Shown: one piece after another, positions 1 to 6,098 of the stretch | Position numbering within the stretch: position 1 is the stretch's first letter | Layout: each line of letters starts with the position of its first letter | Source of the DNA: Martinezella lusitana | GTDB taxonomy: Bacteria > Pseudomonadota > Alphaproteobacteria > Rhizobiales > Rhizobiaceae | NCBI RefSeq assembly: GCF_900094565.1 | Contig: NZ_FMAF01000008.1 | Location: 1 to 64,000 of the forward strand | Direction of reading: 5' to 3' | Length of the DNA: 64,000 nucleotides | Made by a program: the position numbers and the translations under genes | Notes under the pieces: model-generated | The model's database searches: none | Told to the model about the DNA's origin: nothing | What the model saw: the letters and a program-made list of their open reading frames with translations, nothing else

Positions 1-473
1 AGGCCGACCCTCTGCCCGCCGCGTGCTTTCACGTTGGCGAGCGCCTTGCGTAGCGCCGCAATCCCGATTTCCAGTTCCGCCGCGTCCCGGTCCATCTTGG
101 TCGCTTCCGCTGGCGTCACCATGAGATCGGCAATCGCAACTGCCCCGCCCGAAATCAGGTCGCCCGCCTTTCGCACCATGTCGGAATAGGCGGCGATAAG
201 GCAGTGATCGGCCCCGCGCTCGCTTTCCGGCTCGACCAGCCGCTTGCCGTGCAGTTCTGCCATCGCCGAGGTGACGACCTGCACGCCGCATTCGGATTCC
301 AGGGCGTAAACGGCGTGCAACGGCATCATTTCCGGGTCCGTCGCATTGTTCATGCGCCCGATGTGACTTTTCGAGATCGAGGAGATTTCCGCAGCTCGCT
401 CGATGCCGCCGACAAGCCGGATGAGATCGCGCTGTGCTGCCTTGATGCGATGAAACCATGCAGTTTGAATCAT
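1..473 (-). CDS. Prophage helix-turn-helix regulator, 3' end outside window
   Basis: Reading frame open from an ATG at 473 to the window edge (at least 157 residues), so the C-terminus is missing. Residues about 20-45 (GGIERAAEISSISKSHIGRM) look like a helix-turn-helix, and the protein resembles small phage regulators of the Cro/CII type by size and position; the rest has no domain I recognise. Its 5' flank carries two identical-armed palindromes (485-501 and 513-529), which suggests autoregulation. It lies downstream of, and in the same direction as, the gene at 683-934. Function beyond DNA binding is inference. Confidence 0.65.
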   Translation of the reverse strand, partial: MIQTAWFHRIKAAQRDLIRLVGGIERAAEISSISKSHIGRMNNATDPEMMPLHAVYALESECGVQVVTSAMAELHGKRLVEPESERGADHCLIAAYSDMVRKAGDLISGGAVAIADLMVTPAEATKMDRDAAELEIGIAALRKALANVKARGGQRVG

Positions 474-484
474 GAGACAATGCC

Positions 485-501
485 TTTCCCGCACCGGGAA
501 A
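485..501. promoter_or_regulatory. Palindromic operator candidate TTTCCC-N5-GGGAAA, copy 1
   Basis: Perfect 6-bp inverted arms around 5 bp, immediately upstream of the partial regulator gene. A second copy with the same arms and a different spacer lies 28 bp away centre to centre. Tandem palindromes of this kind are typical binding sites of a dimeric HTH protein; the binding protein is inferred to be the adjacent regulator. Confidence 0.6.
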
Positions 502-512
502 AGCCCGGTGTT

Positions 513-529
513 TTTCCCGTAGTGGGAAA
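513..529. promoter_or_regulatory. Palindromic operator candidate TTTCCC-N5-GGGAAA, copy 2
   Basis: Same arms as copy 1 with spacer GTAGT instead of GCACC, so conservation is limited to the arms, as expected of a protein-binding site rather than of a chance duplication. Confidence 0.6.
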
Positions 530-563
530 TGATCGAAGATGAGAAATTCAGGGCGTTACGAAG

Positions 564-686
564 CTACGGAGGCCCACATGCAAAACGAGATTTCCCCGCG
601 CCGGGCGACAGACAAGAGAGCGCCACGGCGCGGGGTGCAGCAGGCCGGGAGGATTGGCCGCGCAATAGGTGCAAGAGGCCGGTCAT
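564..686 (-). CDS. Candidate 40-residue ORF coupled to the upstream phage gene
   Basis: An ATG overlaps the stop of the 683-934 gene as ATGA, the arrangement used throughout this element for translational coupling. The predicted 40-residue product is Arg/Pro/Ala-rich and matches nothing I recognise. Only position and overlap argue for it; a plus-strand ORF with a good Shine-Dalgarno (GGAGG at 567-571, ATG at 578) competes for the same DNA. Confidence 0.25.
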   Translation of the reverse strand: MTGLLHLLRGQSSRPAAPRAVALSCLSPGAGKSRFACGPP

Positions 687-934
687 TCTGCGGCCTCCGA
701 AATCGGAAGGGGGCGAGGCACTTCATTCGGCCATGGCGTTCCGTCCGGCCAGTTGACCGAGAACCAAACCATAGCTGCCTCAAACGTGCCCGTCGTTATG
801 TCGCTTTGGCCTTGAGCGATGCGATCGAGCGTTGAGCCTCTATTCAAGACAATCGTGGACACGCGCTGACGACCGACCTTGCGGGCGTGGGCGTAGACAT
901 CGGAGACCGTTATGAGTTGTTCGCGCAGCGTCAT
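683..934 (-). CDS. Small Cro-position regulator, divergent from the S24 repressor
   Basis: Product of 83 residues from the ATG at 934; a TTG nine bases upstream is a possible alternative. The central part (VGRQRVSTIVLNRGSTLDRIAQG) is compatible with a helix-turn-helix, followed by a Trp- and Pro-rich tail. It is transcribed away from the S24 repressor, and the shared 88-bp gap contains two 18-bp operators, the geometry of a lambda-like cI/cro switch. Cro function is therefore inferred from position, not from a recognised domain. No clear Shine-Dalgarno is visible. Confidence 0.5.
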   Translation of the reverse strand: MTLREQLITVSDVYAHARKVGRQRVSTIVLNRGSTLDRIAQGQSDITTGTFEAAMVWFSVNWPDGTPWPNEVPRPLPISEAAE

Positions 935-946
935 GGTTGCCAAAAA

Positions 947-964
947 TGCGGAACTGATTCCGCA
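947..964. promoter_or_regulatory. Repressor operator O1 (perfect 18-bp palindrome)
   Basis: TGCGGAA-N4-TTCCGCA with perfect 7-bp arms, 12 bp upstream of the Cro-position gene. Three further sites of the same length and design occur around the repressor gene (1004-1021, 1778-1795, 1807-1824). Confidence 0.7.
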
Positions 965-1003
965 AAGTCAACCTAATTTATTACGCATGACAGAAATCAC
1001 CTC

Positions 1004-1021
1004 TGCGGATAGAATTCCGCA
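1004..1021. promoter_or_regulatory. Repressor operator O2 touching the repressor start
   Basis: TGCGGAT-N4-TTCCGCA, one mismatch from a perfect palindrome, ending two bases before the repressor ATG. A repressor bound here would cover its own start site, so autoregulation is expected. Confidence 0.65.
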
Positions 1022-1022
1022 C

Positions 1023-1703
1023 ATGGCAAAAACTATTCATGACCGCATTCAAGAGCGACTTGAAGCTCTGAAGCTAAATCCTTCAGCGGCCTCGCTGAAA
1101 GCAGGATTGTCGCGCGAAGCGGTAAGGAAGCTTTTAGGCAACCGAGAGCAGATCCCCAACGGGAAAACACTCTTCAAACTAGCGCATGCTCTTGAGGTCA
1201 GCGAACAATGGCTGCTATCAGGCAGCGACAACGAACCAGCATCACTAGCCAACCACAATGCCAGTAAGCCCGAAGTACCGCATCGCTATGAAATGCCGAA
1301 CGATGTGCCGGTCATGGGCACTGCGGCCGGTTCTCATTTGCGTGGCGCGTTTCAGATTTCTACAGACCCCGTTGACTATGTAAGGCGACCGCCAGCCCTA
1401 ATGAATGCCCGAAATATCTATTCCCTCTATGTTGAAGGCTCATCGATGGAGCCGCAATATTTTCCCGGCGACCTAATCTACGTCCATCCCGACAAGCCCG
1501 CACGATTTGGCGACGCGGTGATTGTGCAGTGTCAAACAAGCCAAAACGGATCGACAGAAGCCACCATCGGAATCTATTCGAAACGCAACGGCGAGAACAT
1601 CACAATAAAGAAGCATAATCCGGCTGCGGAGATCGAAATTGCAAAGGACTCAATCGTTAGCATCCACAAGGTGCTGACGCTTAACGAGATATTTGGCGTG
1701 TAG
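1023..1703 (+). CDS. Prophage repressor, HTH plus S24/LexA-type peptidase
   Basis: Product of 226 residues. The N-terminal 60 or so residues form an XRE/cI-like HTH (NPSAASLKAGLSREAVRKLL). The C-terminal half is an S24 peptidase fold: the MGTAAG segment resembles the cleavage region, and LYVEGSSMEPQYFPGDLIYV carries the catalytic Ser in the SSMEP motif; the matching Lys is expected near FGDAVIV. The start at 1023 is preferred over 912 or 987 because longer forms would put operator O2 inside the coding region; it has no Shine-Dalgarno, so the mRNA may be leaderless like lambda cI from PRM. It presumably maintains lysogeny and is inactivated by RecA-stimulated self-cleavage (family knowledge). 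A terminator follows. Confidence 0.85.
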   Translation: MAKTIHDRIQERLEALKLNPSAASLKAGLSREAVRKLLGNREQIPNGKTLFKLAHALEVSEQWLLSGSDNEPASLANHNASKPEVPHRYEMPNDVPVMGTAAGSHLRGAFQISTDPVDYVRRPPALMNARNIYSLYVEGSSMEPQYFPGDLIYVHPDKPARFGDAVIVQCQTSQNGSTEATIGIYSKRNGENITIKKHNPAAEIEIAKDSIVSIHKVLTLNEIFGV

Positions 1704-1736
1704 TTTCGACCGTCACCAAAAGACCAAGCTGATTCG

Positions 1737-1762
1737 CCCCGCCAAATCGTGCGGGGTTTTTT
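1737..1762 (+). terminator. Intrinsic terminator after the repressor
   Basis: Six-bp GC stem CCCCGC/GCGGGG around an 8-base loop, followed directly by six T residues. Confidence 0.85.
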
Positions 1763-1777
1763 CATGCCTAATCCAAT

Positions 1778-1795
1778 TGCGTAAAAAATTACGCA
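1778..1795. promoter_or_regulatory. Operator O3 (TGCGTAA-type perfect palindrome)
   Basis: TGCGTAA-N4-TTACGCA, perfect arms, same 18-bp length as O1/O2/O4 but GT replaces GG in the arm. It lies in front of the small-gene train that starts at 1917. Confidence 0.6.
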
Positions 1796-1801
1796 TCTTT
1801 C

Positions 1802-1830
1802 TTGACTGCGGAAAGAAATCCGCATAGCCT
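1802..1830 (+). promoter_or_regulatory. Early promoter overlapped by operator O4
   Basis: A -35-like TTGACT at 1802 and a weak -10 (CATAGC or TAGCCT, 15-17 bp spacing) flank the palindrome TGCGGAA-N4-ATCCGCA at 1807-1824, which fills the spacer. A repressor on O4 would block polymerase, so the train from 1917 to the integrase is likely repressed in the lysogen. Confidence 0.5.
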
Positions 1831-1916
1831 TTTGCTCGTCCGGTGAATTCACCGCCCCAGCAAGGAGACTATCGCCCATGCGCATAGTCCTTAGAGCAAA
1901 CGCAGGAAAGAACATC

Positions 1917-2111
1917 ATGCAGACAGCAAGCGCCTACAATCCGATTCGCATCCGCAACGTTCCGCAAGAAATGGCCGAACTGGCGCGCGAACGCGGCGGC
2001 ATGACCGAAGCCGACTTGAAGGCTGAAGGCTTCACCAAAGACGAAATCGCGAAGCACGCCCCGAAGGCGGCTGAAATGCTGCGCGCAGCAGAAACCGCGC
2101 GCGCCGCCTGA
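1917..2111 (+). CDS. Small conserved phage-type protein (64 residues)
   Basis: Begins the rightward gene train under operators O3/O4. The 64-residue form has a good Shine-Dalgarno (AGGAAAG, 6 bp spacing); a start at 1878 with AAGGAG at 10 bp spacing would add 13 residues. The protein is helical and charged (NVPQEMAELARERGG, FTKDEIAKHAPKAAEMLRAA), reminiscent of small helix-turn-helix-like proteins common in rhizobial prophages. No function can be assigned. Confidence 0.6.
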   Translation: MQTASAYNPIRIRNVPQEMAELARERGGMTEADLKAEGFTKDEIAKHAPKAAEMLRAAETARAA

Positions 2112-2177
2112 TCTGGCATCCACTCCGGTTTCCGGCCTTCGGGCCGGTTTCCCGAACGGATGAACGGAGACCACATC

Positions 2178-2321
2178 ATGTTCCGCATTTCCCCGATGAC
2201 AGAGACGCCCGCGAGCCTACCCCGGCTCGAAAGGGAAGTGCGCGCGCTCTGCACTGCAATCGGTCTCATTACCGCCACCATGGCCATCGCCGTGGTGGCA
2301 CTCACGCTCCCCTTTGATTGA
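2178..2321 (+). CDS. Single-pass membrane microprotein (47 residues)
   Basis: ATG preceded by GGAGA with 7 bp spacing. The product has a charged amphipathic N-terminus (LPRLEREVRAL) and one hydrophobic segment at about residues 26-45 (AIGLITATMAIAVVALTL) ending four residues before the stop, so it should sit in the inner membrane. It lies in the tightly packed train and ends 8 bp before the next ATG. Function unknown. Confidence 0.5.
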   Translation: MFRISPMTETPASLPRLEREVRALCTAIGLITATMAIAVVALTLPFD

Positions 2322-2329
2322 GGCGATGC

Positions 2330-2683
2330 ATGGTCAGGATAGAGGTTTCACCAAGGCTCAAGAACGACGGAACGCACGCCGCGATAGCTGCCACGCACAT
2401 AGGCCAAGCCCACATCGCGGGGACAGGGCCATTAGACGCGACTTGCGGACAATGCGCATTTTGGCACGCATGGAAGCGCGCGAAGATCGATGGCGAAAGC
2501 CAGCTTGTCGCCGTCGAGCCGGGCAGTTTCAGCATGCGGCATAAGCAGCACCCCGGCGAGCGCAAAGACGCACATTGCAACCGGCCAATTCTCAACAAGG
2601 CGCGAAAGACCGTTCCGGCAACCGCTATCGCATGCCGATTTTTCTTGCCCAAGAACCAAGTCAACGAGACGCAACAACCATGA
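2330..2683 (+). CDS. Phage-type Cys-rich small protein, probable zinc binding
   Basis: Product of 117 residues from the ATG at 2330 with GAGG 6 bp upstream. It has a CGQCAFW segment and further Cys residues (CNRP, ACRFF) spaced as in small zinc-ribbon-like phage proteins. Its stop overlaps the next start (ATGA at 2680). No family recognised. Confidence 0.5.
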   Translation: MVRIEVSPRLKNDGTHAAIAATHIGQAHIAGTGPLDATCGQCAFWHAWKRAKIDGESQLVAVEPGSFSMRHKQHPGERKDAHCNRPILNKARKTVPATAIACRFFLPKNQVNETQQP

Positions 2684-2859
2684 AGTCGCCCGAGGCCGAC
2701 CAACCTAGGACCCGGAAAGCTCCGCTGTTCCGTGTCCGCTTCCGTGACGGTGCCACCGTCATCACCACTGCCGCAAACGCCCTGCAAGCCGAGCAGAAAG
2801 CTCGCCGACAGCGCCCCGGCTTCGTTGAAACCGTCCGCATCTTGAAAGGAAATCGCTGA
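2680..2859 (+). CDS. Small basic hypothetical protein (59 residues)
   Basis: Start overlaps the stop of the upstream gene (ATGA) and its own stop overlaps the next ATG (TGATG), so it belongs to the coupled train. The product is basic with a central beta-like segment (LFRVRFRDGATVITTAANALQAEQKARR). A longer in-frame form exists but would overlap the preceding gene by about 100 bases. Function unknown. Confidence 0.5.
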   Translation: MKSPEADQPRTRKAPLFRVRFRDGATVITTAANALQAEQKARRQRPGFVETVRILKGNR

Positions 2860-3341
2860 TGTCCCGCGCCTCGCTACCCCTCCCCGACGACCTTCACTAC
2901 CTGCCCGCCGACTGGCTGGATGAGTGCGTGCCGCCGCCGCTAGACCTGCCCGATGCGTTCATTTTCCGCGACGGAGACCGTTGGATACTTAGGCCGGCGA
3001 ATGACGATGACGTTGAACCGCATCTGGTTCGCGAACTGCGCGCTGGCGATATCGTCCAATTCTGCGAACATCGCCACTTCGGAAGCTTCACGCTCGATGT
3101 CCGCGAAGATGGCGGTTGGGAGATTGATCGCGACTATCCCGACTATGCGAACTGCTTTGCACTCCGTTCTGAGTTTGACACCATCGCCCACAGCGTTCCG
3201 GATCTGATCACAAATGCAGAGATCGAAGCGGACACCTGCGGCGACATTGAAATCTGGTGGTGGTCCGAAGCCTCTACGCCTTGGCAATTCGTAGTCGAAG
3301 GAGATAGCACACGCTTCGTCAAGTTCGTGGGTGTCGCGTGA
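2859..3341 (+). CDS. Acidic hypothetical protein of the element
   Basis: Product of 160 residues, strongly acidic and Trp-rich (DRWILRP, GGWEIDRDYPDYANCF, DIEIWWWSEASTPWQFVVEGD). It overlaps the upstream gene by one base and a 23-codon ORF at its end. It has no signal peptide, no membrane segment and no recognised domain. Small acidic phage proteins sometimes act as DNA mimics or inhibitors, but nothing here shows that. Confidence 0.55.
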   Translation: MSRASLPLPDDLHYLPADWLDECVPPPLDLPDAFIFRDGDRWILRPANDDDVEPHLVRELRAGDIVQFCEHRHFGSFTLDVREDGGWEIDRDYPDYANCFALRSEFDTIAHSVPDLITNAEIEADTCGDIEIWWWSEASTPWQFVVEGDSTRFVKFVGVA

Positions 3342-3409
3342 AGATAAGCAGATACGAGCGCCGCCGTGATGCCGCCTACAGCCTTGCACCGGAAGGCGAT
3401 CCCGCATGA
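3338..3409 (+). CDS. Candidate 23-residue linking ORF (GTG start)
   Basis: A GTG overlapping the previous stop opens a 23-codon frame (VKISRYERRRDAAYSLAPEG...) that ends in an ATGA overlap with the next gene. It may serve only as a translational bridge; no peptide function is suggested. Confidence 0.3.
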   Translation: MKISRYERRRDAAYSLAPEGDPA

Positions 3410-3636
3410 CCGCAATCAGCACCTCGCTAAAGAAGAAAACCCGCCGCCCTACCCTGCGCATCCGAGACGTGAACGCTACGCTTGAAGCCCTGAAACGTAA
3501 CGGCATGACGCCGACCGCACTCGACACATTGCCAGACGGCACGTTTAGGTGGCATTTTACGCCGCCGGCACAAGAAGACGGCGATGAGCTAGACCGCGAA
3601 TTAGCAGAGTTTGATAGGAAGCATGGTTACAGTTGA
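3406..3636 (+). CDS. Small protein upstream of the integrase (76 residues)
   Basis: Basic N-terminus (LKKKTRRPTLRIRDVNATLEALKRNG), then an acidic C-terminus (DGDELDRELAEFDRKHG). The last 14 bases overlap the integrase start, so the two are probably co-translated. Position beside int and the basic, then acidic, profile are compatible with an excisionase or int accessory protein, but no HTH is obvious, so this is left open. Confidence 0.55.
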   Translation: MTAISTSLKKKTRRPTLRIRDVNATLEALKRNGMTPTALDTLPDGTFRWHFTPPAQEDGDELDRELAEFDRKHGYS

Positions 3637-4645
3637 GCTAAAGGGTATCCACACCGTAAAGGCCAAGGGCAATACCTATTATTACGCTTGGCGTGGTGGC
3701 CCACGGCTCGACGGGGAACCGGGAACGACGGCATTCATGGCCTCCTATAACGAGGCCATTGCCAGCCGCGCCGAGCCGGAAAGCGGGCGGTTCCGGTCCA
3801 TCGTCACACACTATAAGGCGACTGAATTCAAAAAGCTCGCCGATTCCACAAAGCGCGTCTGGACGCCGTGGATTGATCGGATATCCGCGCACTTCGGCGA
3901 TTTGAGCATCGCGCAATTCAACCGCACTGACAAAATCCGGCCCCGCATTCGCCAATGGCGAGGCCAATACAGCGATACGCCACGCTCCGCCGATACCGGT
4001 ATGCAGGTTCTATCCCGCATCCTATCCCATGGCGTGGACCCGATGGGCAAGCTTAGCTCCAATCCCGCCGAGGGCATCAAACATCTCTACAGTTCAGACC
4101 GTTCGGAAATCATCTGGACGGACGCCGACATTGCCCAGGTGAAGGCCGAATGCTCCGACGAAGTGAAATGGGTCATCGACCTTGCCGCACATACCGGCCT
4201 GCGCATCGGTGATTTGCTCAAGCTGTCATGGTCGCATGTCGGCGCTGATGCGATTATCACTTCCACCGGCAAGAGCAAGAACAAGCGCCAAGCGATCATT
4301 CCGCGCTACGACGCCCTGAATGAAATTCTGGACCGCATCCCGAAGCGCTCGCCGGTCGTTCTTACCAGCACCAAAAAGAAGCCTTGGAAGCAAGACGGCT
4401 TCAACACCATGTTCTGGCGAGCCAAGGACAAAACGAACATGCTGGAACGTGACTTGCACTTCCACGACCTGCGAGGAACCGCCGCGACGAAGTTCTATAT
4501 CGCCGGCCTGTCCATCCGCGTCATTGCCGAAATCATGGCATGGGAGGAGGAAACCGTTGAGAAGATCATTCGCCGCTACGTGGGCCGAAACTCCGCGACG
4601 AAGGAAATGATTCGACAGCTCAACGAGGCTCGTCAGAAATCATAG
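3623..4645 (+). CDS. int: Tyrosine recombinase (prophage integrase)
   Basis: Product of 340 residues from the ATG at 3623 (AGGA upstream); an upstream in-frame ATG at 3611 is less likely. An N-terminal SAM-like DNA-binding domain precedes the C-terminal catalytic domain with the expected residues: Arg in HTGLRIGDLLKLSW, the His-x-x-Arg of HDLRGTAATKF, and the nucleophilic Tyr in RRYVGRN. It lies 1.3 kb from tRNA-Gly(CCC), the probable attachment gene, and catalyses site-specific integration and excision with host IHF (family knowledge). Confidence 0.9.
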   Translation: MVTVELKGIHTVKAKGNTYYYAWRGGPRLDGEPGTTAFMASYNEAIASRAEPESGRFRSIVTHYKATEFKKLADSTKRVWTPWIDRISAHFGDLSIAQFNRTDKIRPRIRQWRGQYSDTPRSADTGMQVLSRILSHGVDPMGKLSSNPAEGIKHLYSSDRSEIIWTDADIAQVKAECSDEVKWVIDLAAHTGLRIGDLLKLSWSHVGADAIITSTGKSKNKRQAIIPRYDALNEILDRIPKRSPVVLTSTKKKPWKQDGFNTMFWRAKDKTNMLERDLHFHDLRGTAATKFYIAGLSIRVIAEIMAWEEETVEKIIRRYVGRNSATKEMIRQLNEARQKS

Positions 4646-4662
4646 GCAGCAAAGTGCTAATC

Positions 4663-5262
4663 CTAATCCGATAGAAGAATTGACTCGCGCAGTAGCTTCC
4701 ATCCGTCGCTCATTACGGTTCGAACATATTCTACAGGTATCTGGGCTGCTTCAGCTAGCATCTCGTCGGTCACCTTGCCAGCGACATAGGCGCCCATGAT
4801 TTCTTCTCGAAGGCTGAAAGGGAAAAGCATCGCGAGCGCTTGGTATATGGCGAGGTCATCAAAAAACCACTGAAGGTCAGCAGTCCCCTTAAAATGACGG
4901 GTTTTATCCGTTAGCTTATCGCCAAGTTGTATGACTTCAGACTTCTTATTTGTGCGTACCGCCGGGGAATCCAGAACATGGATAAGTTCCTTACAGCAAA
5001 CAAGGCGCTGCCAACCAAGAGGTTGCTGAACACTATAGATGACCATAGCTATCGGGCCTGGCAGAATTGCAGACTCGTCAGATGATGGCCCGTGATGGTA
5101 ACGGTAATGAGTGCCTCGAAGGACGTTCGCAGGTAGATCTACGCCCTTTACGCGCAGTCCAGCGTCAAGGATTGACCTTCGAAACTCATCAATTACTTCA
5201 GTCATTGAAACGGGAATACGTCCCAAAGCTTCGAAATGGCGAATCAACTTATTAATTGACAC
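4663..5262 (-). CDS. ImmA/IrrE-like protein with degenerate zinc motif
   Basis: Product of 199 residues. The segment RLVCCKELIHVLD occupies the place of the HExxH zinc-protease helix in ImmA/IrrE-type peptidases, but the first His is Lys, giving KELIH, so catalysis is doubtful. The C-terminal part (FPFSLREEIMGAYVAGKVTDEMLAEAAQIPVEYVRTVM) is helical, as in that family. It is transcribed toward the integrase, opposite to the early genes, a typical position for lysogenic conversion or cargo genes. Codon use is more AT-rich than the chromosome. Distant relation is likely, function unknown. Confidence 0.5.
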   Translation of the reverse strand: MSINKLIRHFEALGRIPVSMTEVIDEFRRSILDAGLRVKGVDLPANVLRGTHYRYHHGPSSDESAILPGPIAMVIYSVQQPLGWQRLVCCKELIHVLDSPAVRTNKKSEVIQLGDKLTDKTRHFKGTADLQWFFDDLAIYQALAMLFPFSLREEIMGAYVAGKVTDEMLAEAAQIPVEYVRTVMSDGWKLLRESILLSD

Positions 5263-5274
5263 TTACGACTCCGC

Positions 5275-5304
5275 AAAAAAAATCCGGGCTTTATAGCCCG
5301 GATT
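5275..5304 (-). terminator. Intrinsic terminator of the 5329-5550 gene
   Basis: Ten-bp perfect stem AATCCGGGCT/AGCCCGGATT with a 4-base loop, followed on the minus strand by a run of eight T. It separates the two minus-strand cargo genes. Confidence 0.9.
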
Positions 5305-5328
5305 CTATTTCAATATAAGCAGTTTTTT

Positions 5329-5550
5329 TTAGAAGCTGCGTGCGTAATCCACAATAGACACAACCTCGCGTCCATCAGATGGGATATCGTCCCCAGACTC
5401 GCCCGCCAACGCTGCTTGAATAGCCGCACTACCGGCTTCAAAAAGCTGTTCGGCCGACGCACAATCCGGGCCTGGGAAGAACTTCAGGTTATCAAGAACC
5501 CTTCCCTCCTCGAAGAGGAGCGAAAGGAATTTGTTATCGCTCGCTATCAT
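5329..5550 (-). CDS. Small hypothetical protein at the element's right end
   Basis: Product of 73 residues from the ATG at 5550, chosen because AGGAGG lies 5 bp upstream; a start at 5580 is possible. The sequence (FLSLLFEEGRVLDNLKFFPGPDC, then an acidic Ala-rich tail) matches no family I can name. It has its own terminator and is the last gene before the tRNA, so it is probably an expressed cargo gene in the lysogen. Confidence 0.55.
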   Translation of the reverse strand: MIASDNKFLSLLFEEGRVLDNLKFFPGPDCASAEQLFEAGSAAIQAALAGESGDDIPSDGREVVSIVDYARSF

Positions 5551-5966
5551 GCCGACCTCCTGGTCATTAGAGTTCAGCAAAATCGCCGAACCATCGTTAA
5601 ACCTATATATGTGCCGATTAAGCCCTTTTTAAGAGGGCGCGGCGCGTCTACACCAAAATTCGCCAAAGTCAATATGGTTCCGACGCATTAAAATCACCTT
5701 AACAGGACATATACGGTTGCGCTAGTGTCTATAGGCACACCATTAGTGGTAATTTTGCCACTTTCAACGACTGCCTCCTGTTTTTCCGATAATCCATGCT
5801 GTGAAATGCCCTCTTTCATCCCGCAAATCAGACATGTGAATATTTGCAAAACTCCGCCCACCGCCGAAGTTCACAGCACAAAAGACGAACCGTTCCTGTA
5901 AAACCACCTGTAAAACTCTTCGAAATCTCGGGCTTAGAAAATCGCGGAAAGCCTTGCGGAGCAGGC
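5551..5966. other. Non-coding right flank of the element, attR region
   Basis: About 416 bp without a convincing gene, more AT-rich than the chromosome. It holds two direct copies of CCTGTAAAAC (5895-5904, 5907-5916; 12-bp period), which could be integrase arm-type sites. The crossover itself is expected within the 3' part of the adjacent tRNA gene. The matching attL copy is not in the window. Confidence 0.45.
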
Positions 5967-6040
5967 TGGAGCGGGTGAAGGGAATCGAACCCTCGTATTC
6001 AGCTTGGGAAGCTGCTGCTCTACCATTGAGCTACACCCGC
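5967..6040 (-). tRNA. tRNA-Gly (anticodon CCC)
   Basis: Cloverleaf readable on the minus strand: acceptor GCGGGTG/CACCCGC, D-stem GCTC/GAGC, anticodon loop TTCCCAA, T-arm with GTTCGATTC, and an encoded CCA. The anticodon stem has one G-A mismatch. Its 3' end faces the prophage, so it is the probable integration target, and the gene has been kept intact. Confidence 0.92.
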
Positions 6041-6098
6041 CTGACACCCTGAGATGTCCAACAGTTGGCGGTCTCTGTCAAGGCCAGTCGCTAGCCCC

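Noticed and set aside
578..835. Plus-strand ORF of 85 codons with a GGAGG ribosome site
   Set aside because: It overlaps the minus-strand Cro-position gene, is Arg-rich without pattern, and its direction conflicts with the neighbouring phage genes; the ribosome site may be chance.
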